DNA of 64,000 nt from Sanghuangporus weigelae (Eukaryota > Basidiomycota > Agaricomycetes > Hymenochaetales > Hymenochaetaceae). The DNA lies in contig CP137328.1 in assembly GCA_033182465.1 (NCBI GenBank), positions 558,001 to 622,000 on the forward strand, written 5' to 3'. A program made the translations under genes and the position numbers. The notes beneath the pieces were generated by a model. That model made no database searches and was not told where the DNA came from. It saw only the letters and a list, made by a program, of their open reading frames with translations. This document shows, piece after piece, positions 25,201 through 35,514 of this stretch (the stretch's first letter is position 1; each line of letters starts with the position of its first letter).

Positions 25201-26488
25201 TCGGAGAGTATGATGACTTGAGGAAGAAGGAAGCTGAGGTCTGCTTTTGCCCAGAAGCGTCGCGTGATTTAAGGCCTGGCGCCTCTGGCCATTAATGGCC
25301 TTCGAGAGGTTTGCATAGAAGGTGTTCTTCGCATACTCCTCATGTTTTCTTTGCTGAGATGTTGCATTGCTTATCTGAGATGGCCCATCTGCGGGACGAG
25401 AGTTCTGAAAATAATTCTCGAATTAATTCACAAGACGGACAGTACCAGAAGAACGCACAGAAGAGCCATATGTCGCGGTCACTTTGCGGGAAGGTGTACG
25501 AGAAGAGCTTGTCTCCGTTCGAAGCAGATCGATGGCATCACGTCCTTCCGGACCTACAACCTCATCATCCTCAAGACATCGAGTGAGCCCTGACAAACGA
25601 AGTAAATCGGTACTAGGACCGGCGATGCTAGAAGCAGATATAGAAGGCTCAGGCGCGTCTTTTATCTTCCTTGGTCCTGCATAGGTTCTTTTCACAGAAC
25701 CTGATTTAAGACGGGTATTCTGAGAGAAGGTGCCATTCAGCGTCGATGCATATGAGGACACATAATAAAACATGCACTTACTATTTGGGTGGTTTCGTTT
25801 GAGGATCCGATCTGACCATGAGAAGATGAGACCTGACAGGAGGAAGACGCACCCAGGTCAGCTGTCGATACAAAAACCGAGTTGTGCGACAGTGTGAGCA
25901 GGACGTACAGTGATCCGCTCAGCAGCTGGTGATTTAGGCCTCCGCGTCAAAGGACGCGGTTCCCTGTGCGGCGTGGTCACGATCTGAAGCGACACAGCCG
26001 GAATAGAAGTCAGTCCGTGCACACAATAGAGACAAAAAACATCAATATTGAGGGAAAATACGCGTCTTCGAAACGCGTCCAATACATGATCAATACGATT
26101 GGTGTAACCAAACACACACCTCCTCTTGTGTCTCCTTTGCGTTTCCATCACCAGATCTTCTTCTTTTCTTCTTGTGTACGCGAATTGGCGTCGAGGCATC
26201 CATCAGCCCTCTCGCGTGTCGGTCAAGAGTGTCCCAACCGTGAGCACCACTTTCGCCCTCCGAGTCACTCTCTCGTTCGCTTTCACTCGTTTCCACTGTC
26301 GCATGGCCATTCACATTCACACCCACGCCTGAATCGTCACGTTCTCCCGACGCGCAGTCATCCGCAGTGACGAATTCGTCAATCTCCTGCTGCGGTATAA
26401 TAAAAGCATTAACTTCAGCAGTCTGGGCGGCGGTGAGTCGATCCAGTGATCCGTCCCAGTTCGCAAGTTCGGATTCGGAATACGGCAT
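22271..26488 (-). CDS. zf-4CXXC_R1 (CDCA7-like) zinc-finger nuclear protein
   Basis: Large, mostly disordered protein (about 1300 residues, several introns). The start at 26488 gives MPYSESELANWDGSLDRLT. Low-complexity charged and Ser-rich regions with nuclear-localisation-like KKKRRR follow, and a conserved patch (HEEYAKNTFYANLSKAING) lies near 25290-25350. The diagnostic cysteine cluster spans the intron near 23700-23765: CHRCRNRNVYAKMKC, VCPLHYCHRC, then FACPSCAGTCDCISCCKKRGD. This is the zinc-finger type of CDCA7 and related R1 proteins, which in animals and plants bind DNA and work with the remodeller HELLS/DDM1 in DNA methylation upkeep. The C-terminal half holds further basic patches (RPGRPKKRKQ, NRKKRR). 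Role here is inferred. It could instead be a general transcription repressor with the same finger. Confidence 0.85.
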
Positions 26489-26720
26489 CGTTATTCTAAG
26501 GTCACACCAACAAATCAGAAACTAATATTTTGTGAAAAAGAAACAGGAATTCTTCGCTGACCTAGCGTGAAGTGAAAGTGAAGACGGCACATGAGGGAAC
26601 AGAAGGATGGAGCAATTCAGCCCTTGGTTTGCCATAAAAGGAGATGATTACGTTTAGCCTCACGCACGTGTTCGCGATTCGATCTTTGATCTTAAAGTCC
26701 TACTTCGTTCACTTGAAGAA
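26489..26720. promoter_or_regulatory. Shared divergent promoter region
   Basis: About 230 bases separate the start of the zf-4CXXC_R1 gene (-) from the probable 5' end of the nucleostemin-type GTPase gene (+). No other reading frame fits, so the region must serve both transcription starts. No specific binding site was identified. Confidence 0.5.
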
Positions 26721-28981
26721 ATGGGAAGAAATAGTTCGTGTTTCTTCATTTTATTATTCGTCATTCTAATACTTAAAAGGACTCTTAGAACATACAAAGA
26801 AAGACGTCCCAGCGAAATCTAGTACGTCTCCATAAATTTGCTCGAGAAAATTTCAAGTCATCAAAGACATCTCAGAACTCAAGAAAGATCCTGGGGTACC
26901 AAAACTACCAGACTTGAAAGCAAAGAAAAATGTAGAACGACAAAAAGCGGCTCAGGTGTGTTCCTCGTACATATCTTTCAATCCTTTTCGCCTAATCACT
27001 GTGTAGCGCTCAATGCACCCCGTTCGGCTCGACCCAGACGCACCCATGGCGTCCGAGCCTACCCTCTCCTCTCTCGCAGAGCTCGCAGAACAATCAGAAG
27101 CTGCGAGCCGACTGTATGCTTCTGCCACTAACGACCCATCCTCTCCTACGGCCGCCACAGATGCAGATCAATACAAAATGCAACTACGCAGGCAACACAT
27201 CCGTACACTGCACAAAGTCATTGAAGAGAGCGATATTATCATCCTCGTTCTCGACGCGCGTGATCCGGAGGGGTGTAGGAGCCGGCTCGTCGAAGAGGAG
27301 GTGAGGAGACGGGAGTACGAAGGGAAGAGACTTGTCTTCGTGTTGAATAAAATCGGTGAGTATTACATCTATTGACCAATTTGAAAATCACATATAAATT
27401 TGTATACCTCTCTTCGTTCAGACCTCGTACCACGAGAGAATGCAGAAACCTGGCTCCGCTACCTCCGCCACACAACACCAACACTCCCCTTCAAATCCTC
27501 CACCCAATCCCAACGTTCCAACCTGCACTCCCGGACTTCCCCGGCACTTCTCAACCTGCTCAAGTCCTACAAAGCGCATCATCTCCCAAACTCCAAAGGC
27601 AAAGGCGGCAGTATAACCGTCGGCGTCGTCGGGTACCCCAACGTCGGCAAGAGCAGCCTCATCAACTCCCTCCGGCGCGCCAAAGTCTGCGGCGTCTCCG
27701 CTGAGGCGGGCTTCACCAAGGAGATGCAGGCCGTTCAGGTCGAGAGGGGGATCCGCGTGCTTGATTGCCCTGGTGTGATCTTCGATGATGATGATATCGA
27801 CGGGGCGAAGGAGAGTAATGTCCTCCTGAGGAACGTTCTCAAGGTGGAGGATATAAATGACCCTATCGCAGTCGGTAAGTCACTCGTTAAAAAATCTGAT
27901 CCTTTCACCTATTCACTACTTATATCATTGTACGCACATAACTAATCCGACATTCACATCCCAGTCGATCAAATCCTCTCCAAATCGCCGCACACTACGC
28001 TCCAAAAAATCTACAACCTACTCCCATTCAGCTCGTCCCTCGAGTTCCTCACCATGCTCGCGCTCAGCAGCGGGCGGCTGCACAAGGGCGGGACGCCCGA
28101 CATCCTCGCCTCTGCGCGACAAGTCATCCACGACTGGAACGCGCATAAAATACCCTTCTTCAGCGAACCTCCGAGTGTACATCCCAGTTCGCTTCCGAGT
28201 GTCGTTAGTGGCGGTGTTGCTGTGAAGTATGGCCTGGGCGAAGGGGGAGAAGCAGCGGTGATTGCACCCGGAGCGGAAGACGTTGGAGACATGCAGATCG
28301 TGAAGGACTTTGCTCCTGCGTTTGATCTGGGAGGATTGTTCTCCCAGGCGGATGCTGGCGCGTTTGATTATGAGATGAAAGATGATGAAGTGCAGCGAGA
28401 GGACGGAGTGTAAGTATTCATTGCCCTTTCCCAGTCTCTACCAATCCACTCGTTCCGGGTCTGTATGTACTTGAAGAGAGATTACTAACGAGTTTTTTTC
28501 CGCTTCTAGAGTAGAGATGGAATCAGACGACCTAGCACACAAGATCCCCCGAAAACGCTCTCGCTCCCCCTCACCACTCGCTCTCGCATCTCCTCAACAC
28601 TCACCCATCCTCTCACTTTCACCCTCACATCCTCAGTCTCAGAACCACGAGCAAGACCCAGCGTCCTCCCCGCCTCCACCAAAGCGTCAACGTCTCACGC
28701 GCTCACAAACCCACCACCACCTCCTTCAATCCCAATCCCAATCCCAATCCCAACTTCAGACTCAAACACCTTCCAATACCCCAGGCATATCATCAAACAA
28801 CCCCCTCTCCCGACGCACACTAAAACGAGACGCAAAGCGTGCTCGGAAGGCCGCCCGGCGCGCTCATCGTCGAGTGCCCACAAGCGGCGGAGGGGGAGGA
28901 GGAATGGAAATAGACGACGAGGGCGGGCATGCACTAGAGTTCACGTTCATGGCCGACGTTCACGGTGCTATCGCACAATAG
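26721..28981 (+). CDS. Nucleolar GTPase, nucleostemin/GNL3-Nug1 family
   Basis: Circularly permuted GTPase acting in 60S ribosome assembly in the nucleolus. The N-terminal part contains ELKKDPGVPKLPDLKAKK, the conserved DPG[IV]P motif. After an intron come SDIIILVLDARDP and FVLNKI/DL split by an intron (G4), then GYPNVGKSSLINSL (G1, about 27630-27670), AGFTKEMQ (G2) and LDCPGVIFD (G3). The G4-G1-G2-G3 order is the hallmark of this family. After a further intron, TLQKIYNLLPF and FLTMLALSSGRLHKGG match the C-terminal helical domain. The last exon is a disordered basic tail with KRQR and RRTLKRDAKRARKAARRAHRR, likely nucleolar targeting, and an SQ repeat. The exact start is unresolved: several short frames near 26721-26880 could supply exon 1. 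Confidence 0.92.
28727..28757. repeat. CAATCC hexanucleotide microsatellite in a coding exon
   Basis: About five units of CAATCC in a row encode the Ser-Gln repeat in the tail of the nucleolar GTPase. A multiple-of-three unit can change length without breaking the frame. Confidence 0.8.
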
Positions 28982-29905
28982 CTTTCTTGCATTTCCCAGG
29001 AGGTCGGAAACGGAGTTTGATCGCTTTGGACTTGAGCCCTGAGCCTTTCATTGAGGAGGGCGAAGGGTTAGAGTTAGCTGGGTTGTGATCTGGCGTTTTG
29101 AAAAGAAAAAAAAAAACTCCCAGGGATCTAAGAAGGCATGATCTGATCTTTTCATTGGATTCAGAGAAATTAGACTGGGGGTCTGGGGAGTCTGGGGAGT
29201 CTGTACGGCGTAGACTGCACAAGTAAACCTCAACTTGTATTCACTGGGGTCCCGGTCTGGGGGTACATGCAGCATGCTCGTTGCTCTCGAGGCGTGCAAT
29301 TTAAATTAGCAACAGCCTAAGTACGTTTGATGTGGTGTGATGCAACCATGACTCTGAGTTTATCCTACCTTTACATTACACACAACAAACAGAACAGAAC
29401 AAACAAAACAAAACGGGAGCAACTCTGATTCTACACCCAATAATTTAAGTTAACAAGTAGTAGAAATACCACGGACAACACCCGTGGGAGTAGGCTACAT
29501 TCGGCAATCAAATCAAGTCAAGTCAGATCAGATCAAATCAAAAAACCATAAGGGAAAAGGTAAGATAAAACAAAGGTGAATGACAGACAGCGAAGGATAG
29601 GAGACAGAGAGACAGAGAGATATCAACGTCCAAAAGCGAATACGTTTGGACCAGAACACGGCGATGACTATAAGAGTTGCGGTCAAGATACATACACTAC
29701 TACACACCACGGTCCTGATGCCGTGGGCGTAGACATGGAATAGAATGTCCGCTCAGAAAGGGAAAGAAATAAGGAGAAATCGAGAGTAGGCACTGCCTTG
29801 AGTAAATCGGACGACATCGGGTCGTTTTTCGTCTTGTTTTGGCCGGTCGGGGACCAGAGATGAGGGGCATTGAGAGTAGACAGATACGTGCCATCAGCGA
29901 AATAC
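28982..29905. other. Intergenic region between convergent genes
   Basis: No supported gene. It contains an A-rich run near 29105-29117, a duplicated GTCTGGGGA segment near 29178-29200, and a degenerate TCAAA/TCAGA pentamer-like tract at about 29510-29543. It probably holds the 3' ends of the GTPase gene (+) and the small membrane protein gene (-). Confidence 0.5.
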
Positions 29906-30608
29906 TCATGACCCCGAACCCCTCCTCAACAGCCCCAGCCTCTTCTTCTTCCCCCCATTTCCACTTGCGCCTGCGTTCACGCTCGCGCTCCCACTGGTAC
30001 TTCCAGTCGTGTTCACACTCGTACTAGACGCATGGCGAGAGAGCGAGGGCGGTACAGTACTGCCCAAGCTCCCTCTCTTCTCCTTCTCTTTATCCGACGA
30101 TAAAGAGGCCGAGGAGGCACCGGGTTTGTTAAAAGTGGCTGCGTTCATAGCTTTGATGAACCCGCGCTGCGTCGCGTCGACGTAGTCTTCGCGCGAGTAC
30201 CGAGAGGAGGTGCGCACTGAGACACCTTTGTCGGATATTATCAGTCCTCGGTCTTTGAGACTTTTATCCGAGATCATGAGGTGGGAATGAAAGCGCGTTG
30301 CACACGATAGATGACGGGTGTTGGGAGAAAGAGGATCCGAGAGGTATACGTGGTATCATTACGAGGGTGGTGCAAGACAGGACGGAAGCACGTCAGACAC
30401 AGAGACAGATAGGAGATGAGTAGGGAACGTACGATTCCTTCGTCGCAGCCATGGCGGAAGATATCTGGTTCGCTATGAAACGCACGCCGATGATTGCGCC
30501 CACGAACGCTGCGAAGATCTTACGTCCACGAAATCAGCGATGAACATGACTGCTCTACATGTACCCGAGACGTACCAAAGTGAGTGCAAGCAAGTCGAAC
30601 CTTCGCAT
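29906..30608 (-). CDS. Small single-pass membrane protein, conserved-looking hypothetical
   Basis: The ATG at 30608 opens MRRFDLLALTL. After an intron, the next exon (about 30525-30435) encodes IFAAFVGAIIGVRFIANQ, a clear membrane-spanning segment, then SSAMAATKES. A further intron joins to the exon starting near 30277 (SLKDRGLIISDKGVSVRTSSRYSRED, DATQRGFIKAMNAATF), followed by a Ser/Gly-rich tail ending in basic residues (GKKKRLGLLRRG) and a stop at 29906. Protein length is about 165 residues. The short pre-membrane segment with two arginines suggests a signal-anchor. I do not recognise the family, and the organelle is unknown. The compact, regular splicing supports a real gene. Confidence 0.68.
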
Positions 30609-31662
30609 AGCGATTCAGCAAATCAGCTCGAAAACGAAACTTGATGCACGTACCAAGAAGTCATTGCTGATGTGATTTGCTGCTCAGAGAAAGAAAGACT
30701 ACTTTTGCTGAAATACGAAATACGCCACTAGTTCTGAGCAAAGTAGTACGGCTAAGCCCACTTTGATGATGGTGGTAGTGGAGCAACGAAGGAGTGAGTG
30801 CTACATGGTTATATTGAGTTGAGATGATTGATCGCCGATCACTTCTGTCTGCTTTCGTTCGCTGTCATCGTGGCTGTGCTCACTTGCTTACAGTGGATGA
30901 TTGCACAGTCCCTTCTACGCTTCTATACACTCCCAACTCTCCCTCAGCTTTCCAGTCCCCTCAGCTTCACTCACGGTTTTGGGTGGTTCAGAACTCCTTC
31001 AGACCCTGTTTCTCAAGCCCCAGTTCCTGGGAGACCGGGTCGTCACCAACTCGTTGCTCCGGGTCGAGCAACATCTCGGCTCACCATTGCACCTTCATTC
31101 GTTTCATTACCTGATAAAATTGCATACCACTGACCCAGAAGTCCAACCCAGGTCTCAAGACCAAGACTCTAGCGGCCAAGCCTTGTCATTGTCCTTCATT
31201 CTCTCAGCACACAGCCTATCTCAGCTCCTCGGCATGGCGGCTGAGCCAACTCGGTCGTCGACGGAAGCATCTTGATCCATCTGTCTATCAGCACCCTAAA
31301 ATCCTCTGATGCTATAGAAACCTGTTCAATGTATTTTGGGCGGTTTTCGAGTTCTCAATTTACTTTTTGCGCAGTCCGCGTGCGCAGAAAAGTTCTTGGC
31401 AATGGCGGTGCTGCAGTGTCCGTGTATTTCATACTTACGCAATTTTCCACAATGATACACTCTAAGTACAGCATGAATTTCCTGCGCCACCGTGACACGC
31501 ACGGGCCTGTTTGCAATGCCCAATCATTTCATATTCGATTTCTTTTCTTTTCTTTTCATACGCGAATCTACTCACTTTCGACGAGCGAAAGAATGCTTAT
31601 ACTAATGGCTATCACTGTCCTATGCAATGGTGCCTACATTTTTCTCGTGTACTGGCTACTAT
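30609..31662. other. Intergenic region, no assignable gene
   Basis: Overlapping short plus-strand frames (30824-31275, 31272-31784) are Ser/Leu/Pro-rich and show no domain or consistent splicing. I do not call them genes. The promoter of the small membrane protein gene must lie just after 30608. Confidence 0.45.
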
Positions 31663-32658
31663 TCACCGCTTCTTTGATCCTTTTTGACTGGGATGGCGAA
31701 GCTTCTGCATATCTGTCATCGCAATTTCCAATTTCTTCTTTGCATCACCCTTCTTCTGCTTCTGCTTCTTCTCTATTTCCTTAGCCCTGTTACTCAAGTC
31801 ACCCAATTTCTGTTCCGCCTCTTCGAATACGCTTTTCTCGATGTATCCGGCTTCATCGCCTCTGAGTCTGTTCCAGAACGCCTCTTGCTCTTCCAGATCT
31901 TTCTTTGCTGCCTGAATTCCTTGCGCGTCGCACATAGCATACAATTCTTCCAAAGCCGTGCGTGCCTTATTGACAATGTCGAGCGTGGCTTGGATATCTT
32001 GCGGTTTCTTACCCTCTGTTTCAGTAACGTAGTTCCCGACATTCTGACAAAAATTAAGGAACTGATTCTTCTTCTCTTCGTCTTGTTTCGAGATGATCGA
32101 GGTTATGGACTTGAATCCGTCGAGGAAAGCCTTGTTCGCTTTCCGGTATTCCATGAGAAACGTCTTCAAGCTTTCCACCGAATTTTCACCGTATTCCTCG
32201 CTCTGTGTCAGGTCAGACCAGTATTTCTCCTCGAGACGAACGAGATCTGGATCACTTTTTTGTTCTGTCTCTTTTCTGTCTTCTCCCTTTCTCCCTGCAA
32301 CCTCACTCCGAAGCTTCTGAAGCTCTTTCTTAGTCTGTTGAGCGCGTTCTTCAGCAGCGTCTTCCTCCTTCCATGCTTTTTCGAGAAATTGCAACAGTTC
32401 GCCTATTCTGTTGATAAAAGCGAGTTCACTCTGGTAGATCACAGCTTTCGCGTATAGAGGATCGATGTGGTCTTTCCAGAGCGACGAAATGCGTCGGAAT
32501 ACCTGTGCTTTCGCATCCTTCGCCTTGACGGTTTTTGGCCGTTTGCCCTTATCCCTCGAGCCTTCTTGCCTGACGGTTTGGGGCGCTGCGCTCCTGAGGT
32601 GCTCGGGCTGCCCGTGGTGCTTTTGGTGGTGGTGATTACTCTCGCTTCTGCCCGTCAT
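31663..32658 (-). CDS. Coiled-coil family protein, array copy 1
   Basis: Single uninterrupted frame of 331 residues starting MTGRSESNHHHQKHHG. Histidine-rich and basic at the N-terminus, then KRPKTVKAKDAK and SLWKDHIDPLYAKAVIY, then long Lys/Glu-rich helices predicted as coiled coil. The shared family blocks are: KQDEEKKNQFLNFCQN, LDIVNKARTALEEL, a K-DLEEQEAFW block, EKSVFEEAEQKL, and a highly charged C-terminal helix ending in KGSKKR. No signal peptide, membrane segment or catalytic motif is seen. It aligns along its length with the copies at 33689-34654 and 35515-36585. Absence of introns is unusual for this window. Function unknown; a cytosolic or nuclear structural or interaction role is a guess. 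Confidence 0.75.
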   Translation of the reverse strand: MTGRSESNHHHQKHHGQPEHLRSAAPQTVRQEGSRDKGKRPKTVKAKDAKAQVFRRISSLWKDHIDPLYAKAVIYQSELAFINRIGELLQFLEKAWKEEDAAEERAQQTKKELQKLRSEVAGRKGEDRKETEQKSDPDLVRLEEKYWSDLTQSEEYGENSVESLKTFLMEYRKANKAFLDGFKSITSIISKQDEEKKNQFLNFCQNVGNYVTETEGKKPQDIQATLDIVNKARTALEELYAMCDAQGIQAAKKDLEEQEAFWNRLRGDEAGYIEKSVFEEAEQKLGDLSNRAKEIEKKQKQKKGDAKKKLEIAMTDMQKLRHPSQKGSKKR

Positions 32659-32770
32659 AGCTATTCAAGGTCAAGACGAAGGTTCTCGAGTCGAAATTCG
32701 GTCTTCTGTTCAGATGCGAAAAGGGCGGTAACGTATCAATGTGTATTCACTTACAGGCAACTAAATATCA

Positions 32771-32945
32771 AATGTCTACTCCCTTTCGTGTGTTTAGTAT
32801 GTGTGTCTGGTGTGCAAACTACTTTGTGAAGCAAATTACTTCTTTGAGATGTGCATACATGAGTTTGCTCAAAAAAAGGACGCAATGATATCTGTCTGGT
32901 TCCGCAAAGTCGCTTGCTCTTTCATCTACGGCGTTATGTACCTAA
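32771..32945 (-). promoter_or_regulatory. Duplicated upstream region of coiled-coil copy 1
   Basis: Starting about 110 bases upstream of copy 1, this stretch aligns with 34766-34940 upstream of copy 2. Shared pieces include ATGTCTACT, TTGTGAAGCA, ATGTGCAT, GGACGCA and the 14-base identical block GCAAAGTCGCTTGC (32904-32917). Similarity this strong in non-coding DNA shows that gene and promoter were duplicated together and may mark conserved control sites. Confidence 0.65.
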
Positions 32946-33688
32946 AACGGAGAAATGTCTTTGTTGGAAACGTCTTTGAAAGAGGTGGTGCTGAAGAGGA
33001 GGCTGCTCAGACTGGAATTAATTGAGCCGCGTGCGTACCATGCCTATCCGAATGACTCTCCCTTCGAGCGTGGTGCTTCCCTCCACTGATATCGGTTTCA
33101 GCCTTCGATCTGCTAGTGGTTCCGAGACTCCTTCTGGATCCAATACTCCAGACAGTCTTCGTATCGTTCCAGACAGCGGCGGAACTTGTGCTGGTACTTC
33201 GAAATCCGTTTTGTTTGCCTTGGTGATAATGAGCATCTCCCGTCATGATCTGTTCAATCGTCAGCTGGACAGTAGTAGTAGTCGAACCATCGGGTCCAAA
33301 GGGCAGAAATCCAAATCGATCAAATGAGAATTTTGCAAAGAGAAGGAAAAGGACGTAGCAAGGCCCAGTACTCCTTTTCTTTCTCGTTCGCTCATTCGTT
33401 CATCTGTTTCTATGCATGCACATACATTCGTGAGGAACAATCTGATCCTGAATCAATGTATCCTAGTCATTGTAATGTTGTTTCACAGCTGCAAAGCTCG
33501 ATATTCTTCGTCGGCACCTGCAATGCAGATCATTTCATCGTCACGGTAACGCGGCATGGCGATAGTCTGCTGTGAGCACGTCCTAGATTTTCTCTTCGCT
33601 TCGATGATCAAATTGCTAGGTAGACTAGGATCTCCTGGCAGTCTTTTTCTATCTATATACTGTGCTTCAAAAGTTGCCAACTCGATCT
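32946..33688. other. Spacer between coiled-coil copies 1 and 2
   Basis: The minus strand holds a 72-codon open frame (33236-33018) with a compositionally ordinary sequence (VPPLSGTIRRLSGVLDPEGV), preceded in another frame by FGFLPFGPDGSTTTT near 33310. This might be a remnant or a small gene, but I recognise no family and no convincing start or splice pattern. The rest carries the 3' flank of copy 2. Confidence 0.3.
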
Positions 33689-34654
33689 CTACTTCTTTAC
33701 TTCTTTCTTCAGCGGCTCGCTGAGCTTCCGAATCTCTCTCATCTCCGTTTTCAAACTCTCCTTCGCAGCGCTCTTCCTCTTCAAGTTCTCCTCCTCCTTC
33801 ACTTGAGCTTTTATTTTTTCGGCCCTGCTCTGAAGATTTGCAAATTCTTTTTTTGCCTCATCAAGTAGACCTTTCTCGATAACACCGCCTTCGTTGCCTG
33901 CGAGTCTGCCCCTCCAGTTCGCCTGATGCTCATCTAAATCTGCTCTGAGTTGTTGAGTTGCTGGCCAATCGGAAATATCGAGCAATTCATCTAAAGCTCC
34001 AGACGCCCTGTTGACGATGTCAAGCACTTTCTTGATATTCTCAAGGTTATCGCACTTATTAGCAGCGTGATACGTGGCGTTCTCAAGGAAGCGAAGAACT
34101 TCCTTGTTCTCTTGGTCTTGTTTCGAAGTGAAATTGCTGTATTCGGTGCGGTGGCCGGTTTTGACGCTCTTCTTCGCTTGTTCATATACTCCGTAGAGTT
34201 TGTCTACGGACGATCGCCAATCGTCTTCACGATCCATCCTGACGTTTTCTGCCCGAATGAACTCTGGATCGGGAAGATGTCGGTCTTGGCTTCTGTTTTG
34301 CTCTGCGTTGTTTCTATCTTTAAGTTCGTTCGAAATCTGCCGGACACGTTCTTCAGCATCATGCATGACCATCAGTTTCTGCGCAACGTCTTGCAGTGCT
34401 TGTCCCAACTGGCCGATCGCATCGCCTTGGTGAACATAGATCAGGACTCTCGTCATTAGAGGAATTATATGATCCTTGCGGATTGAATCGGCGCGTTCAT
34501 GAATTTCTTTTTTTGCTTTTTCCAGCTTGACGAGTTTAGGCCGTTTGTCCTCGCTCTTCGCACTTTCATGCCTATCGGTTCCTGAGATCGTGGTTTTTCG
34601 GTGCTCGGATTGCTTGTGATCCCTATGCTGATGACCGCTGTTGTTACTTCCCAT
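33689..34654 (-). CDS. Coiled-coil family protein, array copy 2
   Basis: Single frame of 321 residues. The ATG at 34654 opens MGSNNSGHQHRDHKQ, again His-rich and basic, then KRPKLVKLEKAKKE and SIRKDHIIPLMTRVLIY. The central family blocks are KQDQENKEVLRFLEN, LDIVNRASGALDELLDISDW, DLDEHQANWRGRL and EKGLLDEAKKEF. The tail is a Lys/Glu helix ending KKEVKK. The copy is intact, intronless and in the same orientation as its neighbours. Its upstream region matches that of copy 1. No enzymatic or targeting motif is visible. Identity between copies is highest in the C-terminal half, so that part is likely the functional core. Confidence 0.75.
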   Translation of the reverse strand: MGSNNSGHQHRDHKQSEHRKTTISGTDRHESAKSEDKRPKLVKLEKAKKEIHERADSIRKDHIIPLMTRVLIYVHQGDAIGQLGQALQDVAQKLMVMHDAEERVRQISNELKDRNNAEQNRSQDRHLPDPEFIRAENVRMDREDDWRSSVDKLYGVYEQAKKSVKTGHRTEYSNFTSKQDQENKEVLRFLENATYHAANKCDNLENIKKVLDIVNRASGALDELLDISDWPATQQLRADLDEHQANWRGRLAGNEGGVIEKGLLDEAKKEFANLQSRAEKIKAQVKEEENLKRKSAAKESLKTEMREIRKLSEPLKKEVKK

Positions 34655-34765
34655 GTCTATTCAGGGAAAAAATTTTATATCCAGAGAGTTCCAGAGTCAA
34701 TTCTTGTCTAGAAGCGAGAGGGAATGAATCAATGTGCCCCACTTCTTCAGATAGCTGAATACTGG

Positions 34766-34940
34766 ATGTCTACTTTCTTTCATATACATATATTTGGTAT
34801 GCGTGTCTTATATGCAAAACACCTTGTGAAGCATACTAATCCATCTGGTAATGTGCATGCATGGTTTTCTCAAGGACGCACTGTTGTCTCTACAATCCAG
34901 CAAAGTCGCTTGCATTCCATCTAAGCATTTGTATCTGATA
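34766..34940 (-). promoter_or_regulatory. Duplicated upstream region of coiled-coil copy 2
   Basis: Starts about 110 bases before the copy 2 ATG and pairs with 32771-32945. It carries the same 14-base block GCAAAGTCGCTTGC (34900-34913) at a similar distance from the gene. Confidence 0.65.
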
Positions 34941-35514
34941 CTAGAGAAAACGCGGGCATTGGGGTGACGTTGATCAAGCTCGGACCACTCGTGGTACTAG
35001 AACTTGTGTGATTGTCCATCCAGATGTATCATCACCATTGGGTAGGGTCTGAGCATGCCACTGGGCTTGACGTTCGGAAAACAAAACCCTTGACACTACT
35101 GGACACTGAATCGGTGGAAAGATTGGTGAGTCTGAGTCCAATAGTTCCCTAGTACCAAGTTTCTAGATCAACAGTACTAGTGAGAAGGAATTTAATCCTT
35201 TTGCATTCGGAGGAGCTTTTGCAAAGATATATTATATTGGCGACTTGATAGAAAAAGGTTATGCATCCCGAGATTTTCGCTCTGCAATCTACGTACGTAA
35301 TCATTCATCGTCGTGCGTGAGAAGATGCTGTGTAAGTGCGTTTGGCCTCGTTACCTCAACGGGTCCGAAGTAAAAATGTCAGTAACTCGCGAGATCTATT
35401 TCTTTTTATCTAAGTATATCACAAGTGTCTGGAAATACAGCTAGCCGTAGCGTTCCAAGCTGCTTCTCTCTCTCACGATGACTTATCGCGGTCCTGGGCC
35501 CTTCCAAATGCTGG
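34941..35514. other. Spacer between coiled-coil copies 2 and 3
   Basis: No supported open frame or repeat. It contains the 3' flank of copy 3 and nothing else I can name. Confidence 0.45.

Noticed and set aside
31684-32457. 257-codon plus-strand frame that looks like a membrane protein
   Set aside because: It is the antisense of the Lys/Glu-rich coiled-coil gene. AAG/GAG-rich helices give Leu/Phe-rich antisense frames that mimic membrane segments.
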